Assembly (NCBI GenBank): GCA_015065425.1
Contig: SVQH01000016.1
Span: 9,345 to 69,066, forward strand
Direction: 5' to 3'
Length of the DNA: 59,722 bases
Source of the DNA: Oscillospiraceae bacterium
GTDB lineage: Bacteria > Bacillota > Clostridia > Oscillospirales > Acutalibacteraceae
Every line of letters begins with the position of its first letter. Position 1 is the first letter of the stretch. Positions 1 through 7,765 of the stretch are shown here, piece by piece. Below the pieces are notes generated by a model that saw nothing but the letters and a program-made list of their open reading frames with translations, was not told the DNA's origin and searched no databases. Made by a program: the position numbers and the translations under genes.

Positions 1-297
1 TACAATGCCTCTTCTAATGCTTTTGATAATTTTATTTTACTGCTTGCCTGAATATGCGAATATATGTTTGCAGTAACAGTATAATTGCTGTAACCTGTCT
101 GCTCCTGAAGTTCTTTTATACTTGCTCCTGTTTCAAGAAAAATACTTATATTTGTGTGCCGCAACTCATGAAGTTTTATTCTGCATAAACCGTACTTTTC
201 ACAAATTTTAGGCGAAGTTCTTTAATACATATTCCAAAGGTGTCAAATCGTCATTTTCACGCACACAGATAAAGTCGTCCCACTTATGATTATAATC
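1..297 (-). pseudogene. Tyrosine recombinase/integrase remnant, frameshifted and truncated
   Basis: Reading the minus strand from about 297 down to 1 gives the C-terminal part of a phage/transposon-type tyrosine recombinase in two frames. The first frame (297-211) gives a segment starting DYNHKWDDFICVREND and hits a stop at 208-210. Shifting by one base near 210 restores a long reading that includes HELRHTNISIFLETGAS, the conserved HxLRHT box, and NIYSHI, the segment with the expected nucleophilic tyrosine. The N-terminal half is missing: a stop and a hairpin lie just upstream. The end may lie just beyond the window edge. Known: these enzymes move integrative elements. Inferred: this is a dead remnant of an element end. 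A sequencing error could cause the frameshift but not the missing N-terminus. Confidence 0.8.
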
Positions 298-303
298 TTA
301 TCT

Positions 304-345
304 AACCGCCTTACTTACGTTTTGCAAGCAAGGCGGTTGTGTTTT
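304..345 (+). terminator. Hairpin, possible terminator
   Basis: AACCGCCTT at 304-312 pairs with AAGGCGGTT at 330-338, and the stem extends inward with one mismatch. It is followed by a weak T-rich run on the plus strand. It separates the integrase remnant from the LytTR gene. Confidence 0.5.
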
Positions 346-484
346 ATTGGGATGGTTATACAAATTAAAACCATTTAAATTGTGCGTTTCGACAAAGTTT
401 GAAAAATATAATAAAACCGTGTTACTTTTCCTGATTAACTGCACTTTATACATGTAGGACAAACTTAATTAAGGAAAAGTAATT

Positions 485-964
485 ATGAAAGTAAAAGATA
501 TCGGACAAACAAAAACCAAAGAAGAAGTAATAGAAATTTTGAATACAAACGGTATATCGCATACTGTGGCAAATTGTAACGGTAGTGAACAAATCCGCAT
601 TTTGTTTGGTGATGAGACCAACGGTTGTTACAATTCCCCGATAATGGTGCAAACCTGTAATAAAGACATTTGTAAAGTCTATCCTCACGAAATTCTTTAC
701 ATCGCCATAGAAAACAGAAAATCCGTACTGTACCTGACCGACAGAAAAATTGAAACCAACTATCACCTTGAACATTGGAAAAATGTTCTAAATAAAAAAT
801 CCTTCGCCCAGCCGCATTACAGCTACATAGTCAACCTGAATTATGTCGACGAGGTGACGAAAGATTTCGTTACACTCAAATACTGCAATGATAAATATAA
901 GGTTTACACTTCAATGCGAAAAATAGGTGCATTTAAGAAGGCTGTGTTAGAGTTTAAAGGGTAA
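485..964 (+). CDS. LytTR-domain DNA-binding regulator
   Basis: This 159-residue protein has a LytTR DNA-binding domain in about residues 60-155. The visible family pattern is ILYIAIENRKSVLYLTDR followed by the FAQPHYSYIVNLNYV segment (aromatic, His, Ser, Asn-Leu, then Val). LytTR domains bind direct repeats and usually sit behind a response-regulator receiver domain. No receiver with its acidic pocket and Lys is seen here; the first 55 residues are a short unrecognised leader. It is therefore a stand-alone LytTR protein, not a full two-component regulator. The start has AAGGAAAAG upstream. The small membrane protein 90 bp downstream could be a partner, as stand-alone LytTR genes often sit beside small membrane proteins, but that gene has its own promoter. 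Confidence 0.8.
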   Translation: MKVKDIGQTKTKEEVIEILNTNGISHTVANCNGSEQIRILFGDETNGCYNSPIMVQTCNKDICKVYPHEILYIAIENRKSVLYLTDRKIETNYHLEHWKNVLNKKSFAQPHYSYIVNLNYVDEVTKDFVTLKYCNDKYKVYTSMRKIGAFKKAVLEFKG

Positions 965-1002
965 TGTAAACGAAAACTATGCTCTTCAAAATTAAATCTC
1001 GC

Positions 1003-1031
1003 TTGAAACCACCGAATAAATGTGTTATTAT
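1003..1031 (+). promoter_or_regulatory. Sigma-A-type promoter
   Basis: TTGAAA at 1003-1008, 17-bp spacer, TATTAT at 1026-1031, about 25 bp before the start of the small membrane protein gene. Confidence 0.55.
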
Positions 1032-1056
1032 CTACATATAGAAATGGGTGGGGGAT

Positions 1057-1281
1057 ATGAAAAAATATATTAAGAAGTTGATTGCCCCTGTTATTGTTGC
1101 TGTGCTTCTGATAATATACTTTATTGTGTATTTTGGCTTTTTAATCACATTATTAAACGGTTTTTTCAAATATATTTTAGGGATTGTTCCCCTTGTGTTT
1201 GTTGTTCTTACTGTTTATGTATGTATTGAAAGAATAAAAGAAATAAGGAGTGGCGAAGAAGATGATCTTAGTAAATACTGA
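1057..1281 (+). CDS. Small membrane protein, two predicted helices
   Basis: This 74-residue protein has a short basic N-terminus (MKKYIKK), two hydrophobic stretches (about residues 8-33 and 40-60) and a charged tail. I do not recognise a family. The start was placed at ATG 1057, which has GGGTGGGGG directly upstream; a GTG at 1048 is in frame but lies inside that Shine-Dalgarno sequence. Its last 20 bases overlap the next gene in another frame, so the two are probably translated together. Topology suggests both ends in the cytoplasm. Function is unknown. Confidence 0.6.
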   Translation: MKKYIKKLIAPVIVAVLLIIYFIVYFGFLITLLNGFFKYILGIVPLVFVVLTVYVCIERIKEIRSGEEDDLSKY

Positions 1282-1573
1282 TTACATCACAGGCAAGGAA
1301 TTTGAAATGCTGGGATTGGTTCGCGGAAGCACAATTCAAAGCAAAAATATCGGCAAAGATATTACACAGAGCTTTAAAACACTGGTTGGCGGCGAATTAA
1401 AAGCCTATAACCAGATGATGAATGAAGCCCGTGCACTTGCAACAAAACGAATGGTTGAGGATGCTGAACAGCTTGGTGCAGATGCAGTTGTAAATATCCG
1501 TTATGCCTCTGCTGCCGTTATGCAGGGAGCAGCTGAAGTTATTGCTTACGGTACAGCTGTAAAATTCAAATAA
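1262..1573 (+). CDS. YbjQ/UPF0145 family protein
   Basis: This 103-residue protein (MILVNTDYITGKEFEMLG...) matches the YbjQ/UPF0145 family (putative heavy-metal-binding domain, DUF74). It shows the typical GK(E)FE and LGLVRG N-terminus, the central GGELKAYNQMMNEARALA helix, and the AEQLGADAVVNIRY core. Family members are about this length and form ring-like pentamers; their cellular role is not established. ATG 1262 is chosen because AGGAG (1246-1250) lies at a suitable distance; a GTG at 1250 is also in frame but overlaps that site. The gene overlaps the membrane protein by 20 nt, suggesting translational coupling. Confidence 0.85.
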   Translation: MILVNTDYITGKEFEMLGLVRGSTIQSKNIGKDITQSFKTLVGGELKAYNQMMNEARALATKRMVEDAEQLGADAVVNIRYASAAVMQGAAEVIAYGTAVKFK

Positions 1574-2043
1574 AATTCAGAATTAACGGGGATTCACTTC
1601 CCTGATGCAAAACCCAAAACATATTTTTTGGATAACCTAAAACCGGCAAAGAGCTGCATCAAAATCCTCTTCGCTGTAAGCAAAGCGAAGGATTTCATTA
1701 TGAATACCGTTGAAATCTTTTTTAGAATTTTCGGCGGTTATTTTTTGTTTTAAATGCAGATTTTATGCCATTTTGTTATAAAAACAGACATTTTTATAAC
1801 CAAATCAAAAACGGATTCTGACAAAAGCAGTTTTTCCTTTTATATTAACATCTCTGTTTTTCACCGCGTATCACTACACCACATCCAAATAACTTCAAAA
1901 TAACACAAAAATATATAACAAAAATAAATAGACACATAAGAATACTTTTTATATGTAGACTTATAGTGTTAGATTCACTTATTAATTCTCCTTGTCTAAT
2001 CGGTCATTTTATACTATAATCAAGAAAAAAGGCGGTGGGGTTT
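1574..2043. other. Intergenic stretch without a clear gene
   Basis: I see no convincing gene in these 470 bases. There is an imperfect hairpin at about 1662-1697 (AATCC/GGATT arms around TTCGCT/AGCGAA), which resembles a palindromic intergenic repeat. An 18-codon ORF follows it (ATG 1700) but lacks a ribosome binding site. The rest is AT-rich, with a promoter at its right end. Confidence 0.5.
1992..2020 (+). promoter_or_regulatory. Sigma-A-type promoter
   Basis: TTGTCT at 1992-1997, 17-bp spacer, TATAAT at 2015-2020, 23 bp before the start of the DUF4275-like gene. Confidence 0.65.
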
Positions 2044-3063
2044 ATGAGAACAATTCAGTATGGCAGTTGGATGATTGAGGTTGATGTTGATAAGACACGG
2101 GAGTTTTATTCCGAGTATAAACGCAAGGACACTCAGGCGAACAGGAATTTTGCCGAGTACTGTAAAAATCTTTCAGCAGACGAAAAAGAATTTTTTGAAA
2201 ACTTCGGCATTGACCCTATATGCTGTGAAATTGAGCATATAGGTGTAAGCCGGAAAAAGGAGTTTCCCTGTGGCAGCCAATATTTTGTCTGCGGAAAATA
2301 CCTCCAATACCCGAAAGAGGAACTCTTAACACCCGAAGAGCTTGCAGCGAATGATTTTGAAGATGAACGGGAGGACAACAGAGTTTATATCGGAATATTT
2401 CAGTTTGAATTTCAGCATGAGGATTATACTATTAATGAAATTCCCGAAAATATGCCCGAAGGATTTATATGTATTGACTTTTGGTGCGAAGAAATGAAAT
2501 GGCTTCTGAAAGAAAAGCCTGAGGAAAGAATGTATGAGTCTCCGCGTTTTTGGGAAATACATAGAATTATCGGATTTAAGCTCCGTGACAGGCGGCAACA
2601 TATCTTATACATAGAGGGAGCGAAAAAGGAATTCTCTGACTTTTTCGATTATCTCGACATAAAAGTAATTCCTTTGAAGAAAAAAGAAATTGTTCCCTAT
2701 AAAAAGAAATGGATAAAAAATTTCACCCCTGACGGCACCGACATAAAAGAAGCAGAAAGACACTGTCTCAGCACCCGCAAATATACCGCTTTTTTGTGGC
2801 ATATCTTCTCTTATGAAATACTCTCCTGTAAAGAGGAAGAAACAGCAGATGAAGCCTTCAATAAAGAGAATAAAAAGAATTGTGTGCTCATCAGTAACAT
2901 TCACGATATTGCATACAAAATTGATAATGCGGAGAATCTGACGGCAGAAATGCTGAAACAATTTATAGATGTAACGGTAACGGCGGAAAACTTCTCCTGG
3001 ACATATTCCAAAACCCACGAAGGCTATTGTGGCCCCTATTTTTACAGAAGAAGCAGCAAATGA
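2044..3063 (+). CDS. Unknown protein with DUF4275-like C-terminal domain
   Basis: The protein has 339 residues. Its last ~110 residues match my memory of DUF4275: a FLWHIFSYE segment, an acidic stretch, an aliphatic segment around HDIAYKIDNAENLTAE, and the closing FSWTYSKTHEGYCGPYF motif. The first ~220 residues are rich in acidic and aromatic residues and I cannot assign them; usual DUF4275 proteins are shorter, so this looks like a fusion or an extended form. No signal peptide or membrane segment is present. ATG 2044 was chosen because GGCGGTGGGG precedes it; a GTG at 2035 in frame falls inside that site. The gene stands alone between its own promoter and a terminator. Function is unknown. 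Confidence 0.65.
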   Translation: MRTIQYGSWMIEVDVDKTREFYSEYKRKDTQANRNFAEYCKNLSADEKEFFENFGIDPICCEIEHIGVSRKKEFPCGSQYFVCGKYLQYPKEELLTPEELAANDFEDEREDNRVYIGIFQFEFQHEDYTINEIPENMPEGFICIDFWCEEMKWLLKEKPEERMYESPRFWEIHRIIGFKLRDRRQHILYIEGAKKEFSDFFDYLDIKVIPLKKKEIVPYKKKWIKNFTPDGTDIKEAERHCLSTRKYTAFLWHIFSYEILSCKEEETADEAFNKENKKNCVLISNIHDIAYKIDNAENLTAEMLKQFIDVTVTAENFSWTYSKTHEGYCGPYFYRRSSK

Positions 3064-3085
3064 ACTTTGTCTGTAAAACAAAAAT

Positions 3086-3121
3086 AAAGACAGAACTTCC
3101 GTTTTAAGAGGTTCTGTCTTT
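3086..3121. terminator. Bidirectional terminator
   Basis: AAAGACAGAAC (3086-3096) and GTTCTGTCTTT (3111-3121) form an 11-bp stem, followed by T-rich sequence on the plus strand and A-rich sequence on the left. It serves the convergent DUF4275-like gene and the acyl carrier protein operon. Confidence 0.85.
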
Positions 3122-3141
3122 CTTCTTTAAGTTTTTTTGAA

Positions 3142-3369
3142 TTATTTATTTTCAAGAAAAGCAACGAGGTCGCCGACGTTTTTTATTTTTGTCAGATCAC
3201 TTGCTTTTATTGTAATCTTGAATTTTTCTTCTATTGCAGTGCCTATGTTCATGAGGTCGAAGGATGATGCACCGAGGTCATATCTGAGGGATGACTCTGC
3301 AGTGATTTCATCGGGGTCTGTTTCAACATATTCACAGATTATTTCTTTTAACATTTCAAGTATATCCAT
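3142..3369 (-). CDS. Acyl/peptidyl carrier protein
   Basis: This is a 75-residue carrier protein. A phosphopantetheine arm would attach to Ser36 in the segment DLGASSFDLM, where the usual D-S-L is S-S-F, followed by a normal helix III (AIEEKFKITI) and the closing VGDLVAFLENK. Fatty-acid ACPs almost always have DSL, so the altered site and the neighbours suggest a dedicated carrier for a specialised pathway. The start ATG overlaps the stop of the upstream acyltransferase gene by one base (TAATG) with GGAGGAAAT just before it, so translation is tightly coupled. It is the last gene of a three-gene operon with an AMP ligase and an HxxxD acyltransferase. No phosphopantetheinyl transferase is seen in the window. 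Confidence 0.88.
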   Translation of the reverse strand: MDILEMLKEIICEYVETDPDEITAESSLRYDLGASSFDLMNIGTAIEEKFKITIKASDLTKIKNVGDLVAFLENK

Positions 3370-4754
3370 TATATTTCCTCCAGAATTTCACCTATTGTTT
3401 TATCGGGATTTTCAACGCCCTTAAGCAATGTGCGTACAACACCGTCATTGAATTTATATACATCCTCATCCTTTGTAAGGAACAGACGGTGGATATAAGA
3501 AAATACGAATCTTCCCGTTGATGCTTCCTGCATGGTAAGGGCATATACAGGCATAACATAATGTCCGAAGTTATATGCAGAAAATTCATATTTTCTGTCG
3601 CCGAAGGCATTTTCACCTGCGGGTAAAAATGAGAACATCATGCTGTTTGCCGTCTGCATAAGAGAAAGTCCGTAACGGTCTCTTTCCAACTGACGAATAT
3701 CGGTAAACGGAACGTCGGAATGACGGAACAGGAATATCTGAGATTCGCTCAGCTGCCTTATTGTATCAATAAAAGACTTGTCATCGTCAAGTATCTCTCG
3801 CCAGGGCATAGGCGAAGCCAGTGTACCGCCGCAACGCTTTTCCTTTACAGTTCTTCTTCTCGGGCACAGCACCCAGAAAAGGGTATCATTGGTATGATAA
3901 TTCAATTTTGAAAGATAGATACGGAAACCGAGCTGTATGACCCATTCGGGACTTAACTGATTTTCTTTTATAAAGCCGTCTATCTTTTTGCTGTCTTCAT
4001 CACTTAAATGACACTTTACAAGATTTGTGGAATCGAGAACGGGAAGATAGATATGAGGCATATTCATATCCTTCTTATGCAAAAGTTTTCTTTGCATATC
4101 AAGCACCTTGGGACCGTTTATTGCATTATAGAAAGGAACACGGTCTTTTGCCATCCACTCGTCAACAAGCTTTCCCTCTCTCTTGATTCTCTCTTCAAGC
4201 TCAGGATTGTCCTGTTCCTTTATGATAATATCCTCATACTTTGACAAGGGTCTCGGCATGGGAGTATTATTTTTCAGGCTGTCGTAAACCGCCATAAGGT
4301 CTTTGAAAAACATAAACGCAGCAGCAAAGTCCATTATTATATGCGAAGCAACAATGAAAATACCGCATTTATTCTCGTGTGTACGGAAAAAAATTACGCG
4401 GAACATCTCACCGCCGAAAACATCAAGCTTTGCGGATGCAACACTGTCAAAATATGCAACCTGCTCCTCTTTTGAAGAGAACTTTTTTATCTGTATCTTA
4501 TCAAGCTTATATTCATCAAGAAAAAACTGCTTTACTCTGAGTTTTTCACGGAAAATGCGAAGACGCATGCAGTCATTTCTTTCAATTTCAACATTCACGG
4601 CACGGGCGAGAATTCTGAAATCCAGTTCTTCATCAAATGCAATGGCAAGAGGAACCTGCGTTGACTGCTTATGCACGGAATACTTCCACATGTACTGAAC
4701 CATTTCCTGTGAATGTATCAGTTTATAAACCGGTTCACCGTTTTTCGGTTTCAT
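3369..4754 (-). CDS. Condensation-like HxxxD acyltransferase
   Basis: This 461-residue protein belongs to the CoA/carrier-dependent acyltransferase superfamily that includes NRPS condensation domains. The active-site motif is SHIIMDF, with His138 and Asp142; condensation domains usually have HHxxxDG, so HxxxD is kept while the first His and the Gly are replaced. The N-terminus (residues 1-60) has the usual FRILARAVNVEIERNDCMRLRI pattern of such enzymes, split here by no gap. It should join an acyl or aminoacyl group held on the neighbouring carrier protein to an amine or alcohol. GAGGTGA precedes the start. It lies 21 bp after the AMP ligase and overlaps the ACP gene. The acceptor is unknown. 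An alcohol acyltransferase role is an alternative. Confidence 0.75.
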   Translation of the reverse strand: MKPKNGEPVYKLIHSQEMVQYMWKYSVHKQSTQVPLAIAFDEELDFRILARAVNVEIERNDCMRLRIFREKLRVKQFFLDEYKLDKIQIKKFSSKEEQVAYFDSVASAKLDVFGGEMFRVIFFRTHENKCGIFIVASHIIMDFAAAFMFFKDLMAVYDSLKNNTPMPRPLSKYEDIIIKEQDNPELEERIKREGKLVDEWMAKDRVPFYNAINGPKVLDMQRKLLHKKDMNMPHIYLPVLDSTNLVKCHLSDEDSKKIDGFIKENQLSPEWVIQLGFRIYLSKLNYHTNDTLFWVLCPRRRTVKEKRCGGTLASPMPWREILDDDKSFIDTIRQLSESQIFLFRHSDVPFTDIRQLERDRYGLSLMQTANSMMFSFLPAGENAFGDRKYEFSAYNFGHYVMPVYALTMQEASTGRFVFSYIHRLFLTKDEDVYKFNDGVVRTLLKGVENPDKTIGEILEEI

Positions 4755-4775
4755 TGGTTTTTCACCTCAGTTGCT

Positions 4776-6311
4776 TTAGTTATGGGCACGTTTAACTTTA
4801 CCGAGTGCCGTCTTTTCAAGAGGAGTGTCACGGACAATAAGCTTTGCTACGATATGTGAGGGCAGAGCCGTTTCATTAAGCTTATCAGTAAGTTCCTCGA
4901 GTGCAACCTTAATGTCTGTTATTCCTGAAAGCTCGGCATATTCCTTATTGGGATATACTTCAGCAACGATAACATCCTTATCGGCATAAACAAGCACTTC
5001 CTCTACAAGCTTATTTGCCTTATATTTATTTTCGATTCCCTCGGGAGAAACATTTTCTCCGTTTGAAAGAATGATGAGATTTTTAAGTCTTCCAGTGACA
5101 TAAAGAATTCTGTTTTCATCAATGTAACCGATGTCACCTGTACGAAGCCAGCCGTCCTCTGTTATTGCCTCGGCTGTATCTTCGGGACGCTTATAATAAC
5201 CCATCATCATACCGGGAGTGTCAAGCTGTATTTCACCGCCTACTATACGTGCATCAACGGTGCTCATAAGTCTTCCCACACTGTCAGCAGGGCAGGAGGG
5301 GTCGGGAAGTGTTACCTTTGCACTGGCTTCACTCATACCGTAGCCCTGTCTTACAAGTATACCGTAAGGCTCGAATGCCTTACATAATGAGGGGTCAAGA
5401 TATGCACCGCCTGAAAGCATCATATCAAGATTTCCGCCTGTAACCTGTGCTGCAGCTTCCTTGGGAGAAAGGTCGGGATTTTTTGCCTGAACAGCACGGA
5501 TTCTGCCTAAAATTGCCTGTGCAATAAGAGGAACTACTCTTATCTGGTCAGGCTTGAATATAAGAAGGTTTTTGAAAAGGTCTTTCATTTCACCGTTAAG
5601 GCATATACAGTTTCCTACATTAAGAGGACCTATGTAACCGCAGATAAAGCAGAAAATGTGGTGAAGAGGTAAAATTGAAAGATTTGTATCCACACGGATA
5701 ACAATATCATCATAAGGCTCGAAAATAAGGTTGCTTACAAGTGCTTCACATGAAAGCATAACACCCTTCTTATCGCCTGTTGTACCTGAAGTGTAAATGA
5801 TAAGACAACATTTTTCAGGCTCCATCTTATAATCGGACAAATGAGCATAGGATGATGTTTCGGAGAATTCTTTATATATATCAGCAAAATTATCATGGCT
5901 CATCACCATTTCATATTTAAGTGCGGGACAAAGTGCCCTTACTTCTTCTATTCTGTCAGAAAATTCTTCTCCGTACAAAAGAGCTGTTGCATCCGAATCG
6001 TTGATAATGGCGGCAGCATCTGCAGCCAGTGAATCGGGGTCAATGGGCACTGCCACATGACCGCCTACAAGAACACCTGTCATACATGCAATATATTCAT
6101 AAGTACTCTTGCTGATAATTGCTATATGAGTTCTTTCGGGAATATCATGACGAAGCTTTCTGCAGACGGCAAGTCCGTCGCTTCTTACTTCGCTGAATTT
6201 CTTTTCGATTATTTCTCCGTTGCGGATATATTTAATGAATGTTCTGTCGTTATGCTTCCCGGGAGCAACATCCAGCAAATCTCTTATGGTAGGTACATTT
6301 TCAAGTTTCAT
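4776..6311 (-). CDS. AMP-dependent acyl/aminoacyl ligase (adenylation enzyme)
   Basis: A 511-residue stand-alone member of the ANL adenylate-forming superfamily. Visible signatures are the phosphate loop IIYTSGTTGDKKG (about 171-183), GYGMSEASAK (A5), LRTGDIGYIDENR (A7), VTGRLKNLIILSNGENVSPEGIE (A8, given here in two parts by its hinge residues), and the catalytic Lys505 near the end in TALGKVKR. Such enzymes activate a carboxylic acid with ATP and load it on CoA or a carrier protein. With an ACP and a condensation-like enzyme downstream, loading the ACP is the likely job. Substrate cannot be read from the sequence. First gene of the operon, with GAAGGTGA before the start and a promoter about 60 bp upstream. 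Confidence 0.88.
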   Translation of the reverse strand: MKLENVPTIRDLLDVAPGKHNDRTFIKYIRNGEIIEKKFSEVRSDGLAVCRKLRHDIPERTHIAIISKSTYEYIACMTGVLVGGHVAVPIDPDSLAADAAAIINDSDATALLYGEEFSDRIEEVRALCPALKYEMVMSHDNFADIYKEFSETSSYAHLSDYKMEPEKCCLIIYTSGTTGDKKGVMLSCEALVSNLIFEPYDDIVIRVDTNLSILPLHHIFCFICGYIGPLNVGNCICLNGEMKDLFKNLLIFKPDQIRVVPLIAQAILGRIRAVQAKNPDLSPKEAAAQVTGGNLDMMLSGGAYLDPSLCKAFEPYGILVRQGYGMSEASAKVTLPDPSCPADSVGRLMSTVDARIVGGEIQLDTPGMMMGYYKRPEDTAEAITEDGWLRTGDIGYIDENRILYVTGRLKNLIILSNGENVSPEGIENKYKANKLVEEVLVYADKDVIVAEVYPNKEYAELSGITDIKVALEELTDKLNETALPSHIVAKLIVRDTPLEKTALGKVKRAHN

Positions 6312-6368
6312 TTTTCTTCACCTTCAAAAAAACATTTGCAATTCTACAAAATTATGCATTGTCGTTTA

Positions 6369-6397
6369 ATTATAATAATATTTTTCAGTAAATGCAA
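6369..6397 (-). promoter_or_regulatory. Sigma-A-type promoter for the ligase/ACP operon
   Basis: On the minus strand TTGCAT (6392-6397), 17-bp spacer and TATAAT (6369-6374), upstream of the AMP ligase gene. Confidence 0.6.
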
Positions 6398-6467
6398 TTA
6401 TATAAATTAATCTTTAACAAAAAATTCATCAGATTGTCTTTTTTTGTCAAATTACTCACTAAAATAA

Positions 6468-6501
6468 AGCCGATATGTTGGTTTAACAACAACTGTCGGC
6501 T
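6468..6501 (-). terminator. Hairpin downstream of the lipoprotein gene
   Basis: AGCCGATATGTT (6468-6479) pairs imperfectly with AACTGTCGGCT (6491-6501). On the minus strand it is followed by TTTATTTTA. It probably ends the kinase/lipoprotein operon. Confidence 0.5.
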
Positions 6502-6580
6502 AAAAATTTCGCTAATGCAGAATATTTCTCTATTGAAGGTCTTTTTTTCTTTACTGCCGGTCATTTTTTCGATAACAATA

Positions 6581-7765
6581 TCACCCGGAAACTTTTTCTG
6601 ATCTGTAGTTAAAATACCATACAGGACATAAAATACTGTTATCATCAAGAAGATATGACACATTTCCGTTATTCCAGCATAACAGATTCAGAGTATCCCC
6701 TGCTTCAAGATATACAGAGTATTCTTCCCCGTAAACACTGCCGTCTCTTACTGAAATAACCGCACCGTAGCTCTCAATGATGTCCAGATATCCAATAAAC
6801 TGCTCTTTATCCGTTTCTTCATAAAGAACGGAATATGAGCACTGAAGTCCTTGAAGGTCATCACCGGGTTTTATGTTATATGTAACCTCGCATGTCTCAT
6901 CCCCGCCGAAATATACACAGAAACATTTGGAAAAGGTCCAGCCGGGACCTGCAAGAGGCATACAGCGGTCTCCCCATGAAAGGGCACGGGCATAGAATTC
7001 ACCGTAGTCCCCTGTGCCGACAGCCTTTTCAAGCATATCAAAATTGGTTTTCCACAAGGCATCAAGCCGAGCGTACTCCAATTCAAGCTCCGCTGTCCTG
7101 TCAAGGCATTCATCGGTCATTTTTTCAAGGCTTTCAAGGTTGTCATTGAATTCGGTTCCTGACGGGAATATTGCGGTCAGTTCTTCTGTCATTTCTGAAG
7201 GAAATCCTTTTTCACCTAATTCACAAAGAATATAATTTGTCATAAGACGGTAATACTCGGCATCAAGAAGGGAATATCTGTCATAATAATCGGCAATCCC
7301 TGAAATCCACTCCAGACCGTATTCCCAGTAAGCATCACTGAAAAAGGCTTTTCCGACAACATCCCATTCTGATATTCCCTGCAATACCCTGTCTTCAAGC
7401 AGGGTAAACTCAGAAGCAAGGAAAGAAATATCTACCCCCTTTTTAAGAGCCTTTGAATAATCTTCATCATCAAGAGTAAAAACAGGCAAATCATCTTCAA
7501 TAAGTGTTCTGAGGTCATCAAGAAGGGCAAAAACTGCACATATACTGTTGTTGTATCCGGTAATATCAGGGGAACTGCAGAAATCTTTTACATACGCTGA
7601 AGCCCACTGAGCACCGCTTATTATCCTGTTTTTTGCTTCAAGAAAATCGGTCAGATTTTCGATAACTTCCGCTGTCACACCGTCAGAAGCCGGTATATTT
7701 ATACAGCAGCCGGAAGAAACAAAAATAACACAAATGCAAAGAAATACGCATATCAGCTTTTTCAA
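6581..7765 (-). CDS. Lipoprotein of unknown function
   Basis: The 394-residue product starts with a lipoprotein signal peptide (MKKLICVFLCICVIFVSSGCC) and a lipobox ending at Cys20, so the mature protein should be anchored outside the membrane. The rest is rich in acidic and aromatic residues and mainly helical in appearance up to about residue 270, followed by a strand-rich end with several Cys. I recognise no catalytic motif. Its ATG overlaps the stop of the kinase-NACHT gene by 4 nt, so the two are co-translated. The partner has an extracellular C-terminal domain, so an interaction outside the cell is a reasonable inference: the lipoprotein could be a sensor, a ligand or a target. Confidence 0.7.
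   Translation of the reverse strand: MKKLICVFLCICVIFVSSGCCINIPASDGVTAEVIENLTDFLEAKNRIISGAQWASAYVKDFCSSPDITGYNNSICAVFALLDDLRTLIEDDLPVFTLDDEDYSKALKKGVDISFLASEFTLLEDRVLQGISEWDVVGKAFFSDAYWEYGLEWISGIADYYDRYSLLDAEYYRLMTNYILCELGEKGFPSEMTEELTAIFPSGTEFNDNLESLEKMTDECLDRTAELELEYARLDALWKTNFDMLEKAVGTGDYGEFYARALSWGDRCMPLAGPGWTFSKCFCVYFGGDETCEVTYNIKPGDDLQGLQCSYSVLYEETDKEQFIGYLDIIESYGAVISVRDGSVYGEEYSVYLEAGDTLNLLCWNNGNVSYLLDDNSILCPVWYFNYRSEKVSG

Noticed and set aside
304-345. Hairpin read as a riboswitch
   Set aside because: A simple stem with a T-rich tail; no aptamer-like conserved core is seen upstream of the LytTR gene.
446-775. 109-codon minus-strand reading frame
   Set aside because: It overlaps the LytTR gene on the other strand and shows Phe/Tyr-rich nonsense-like sequence without a ribosome binding site.
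1700-1753. 17-residue ORF after a hairpin
   Set aside because: No ribosome binding site or promoter, and its content is not conserved-looking; probably chance in AT-rich DNA.
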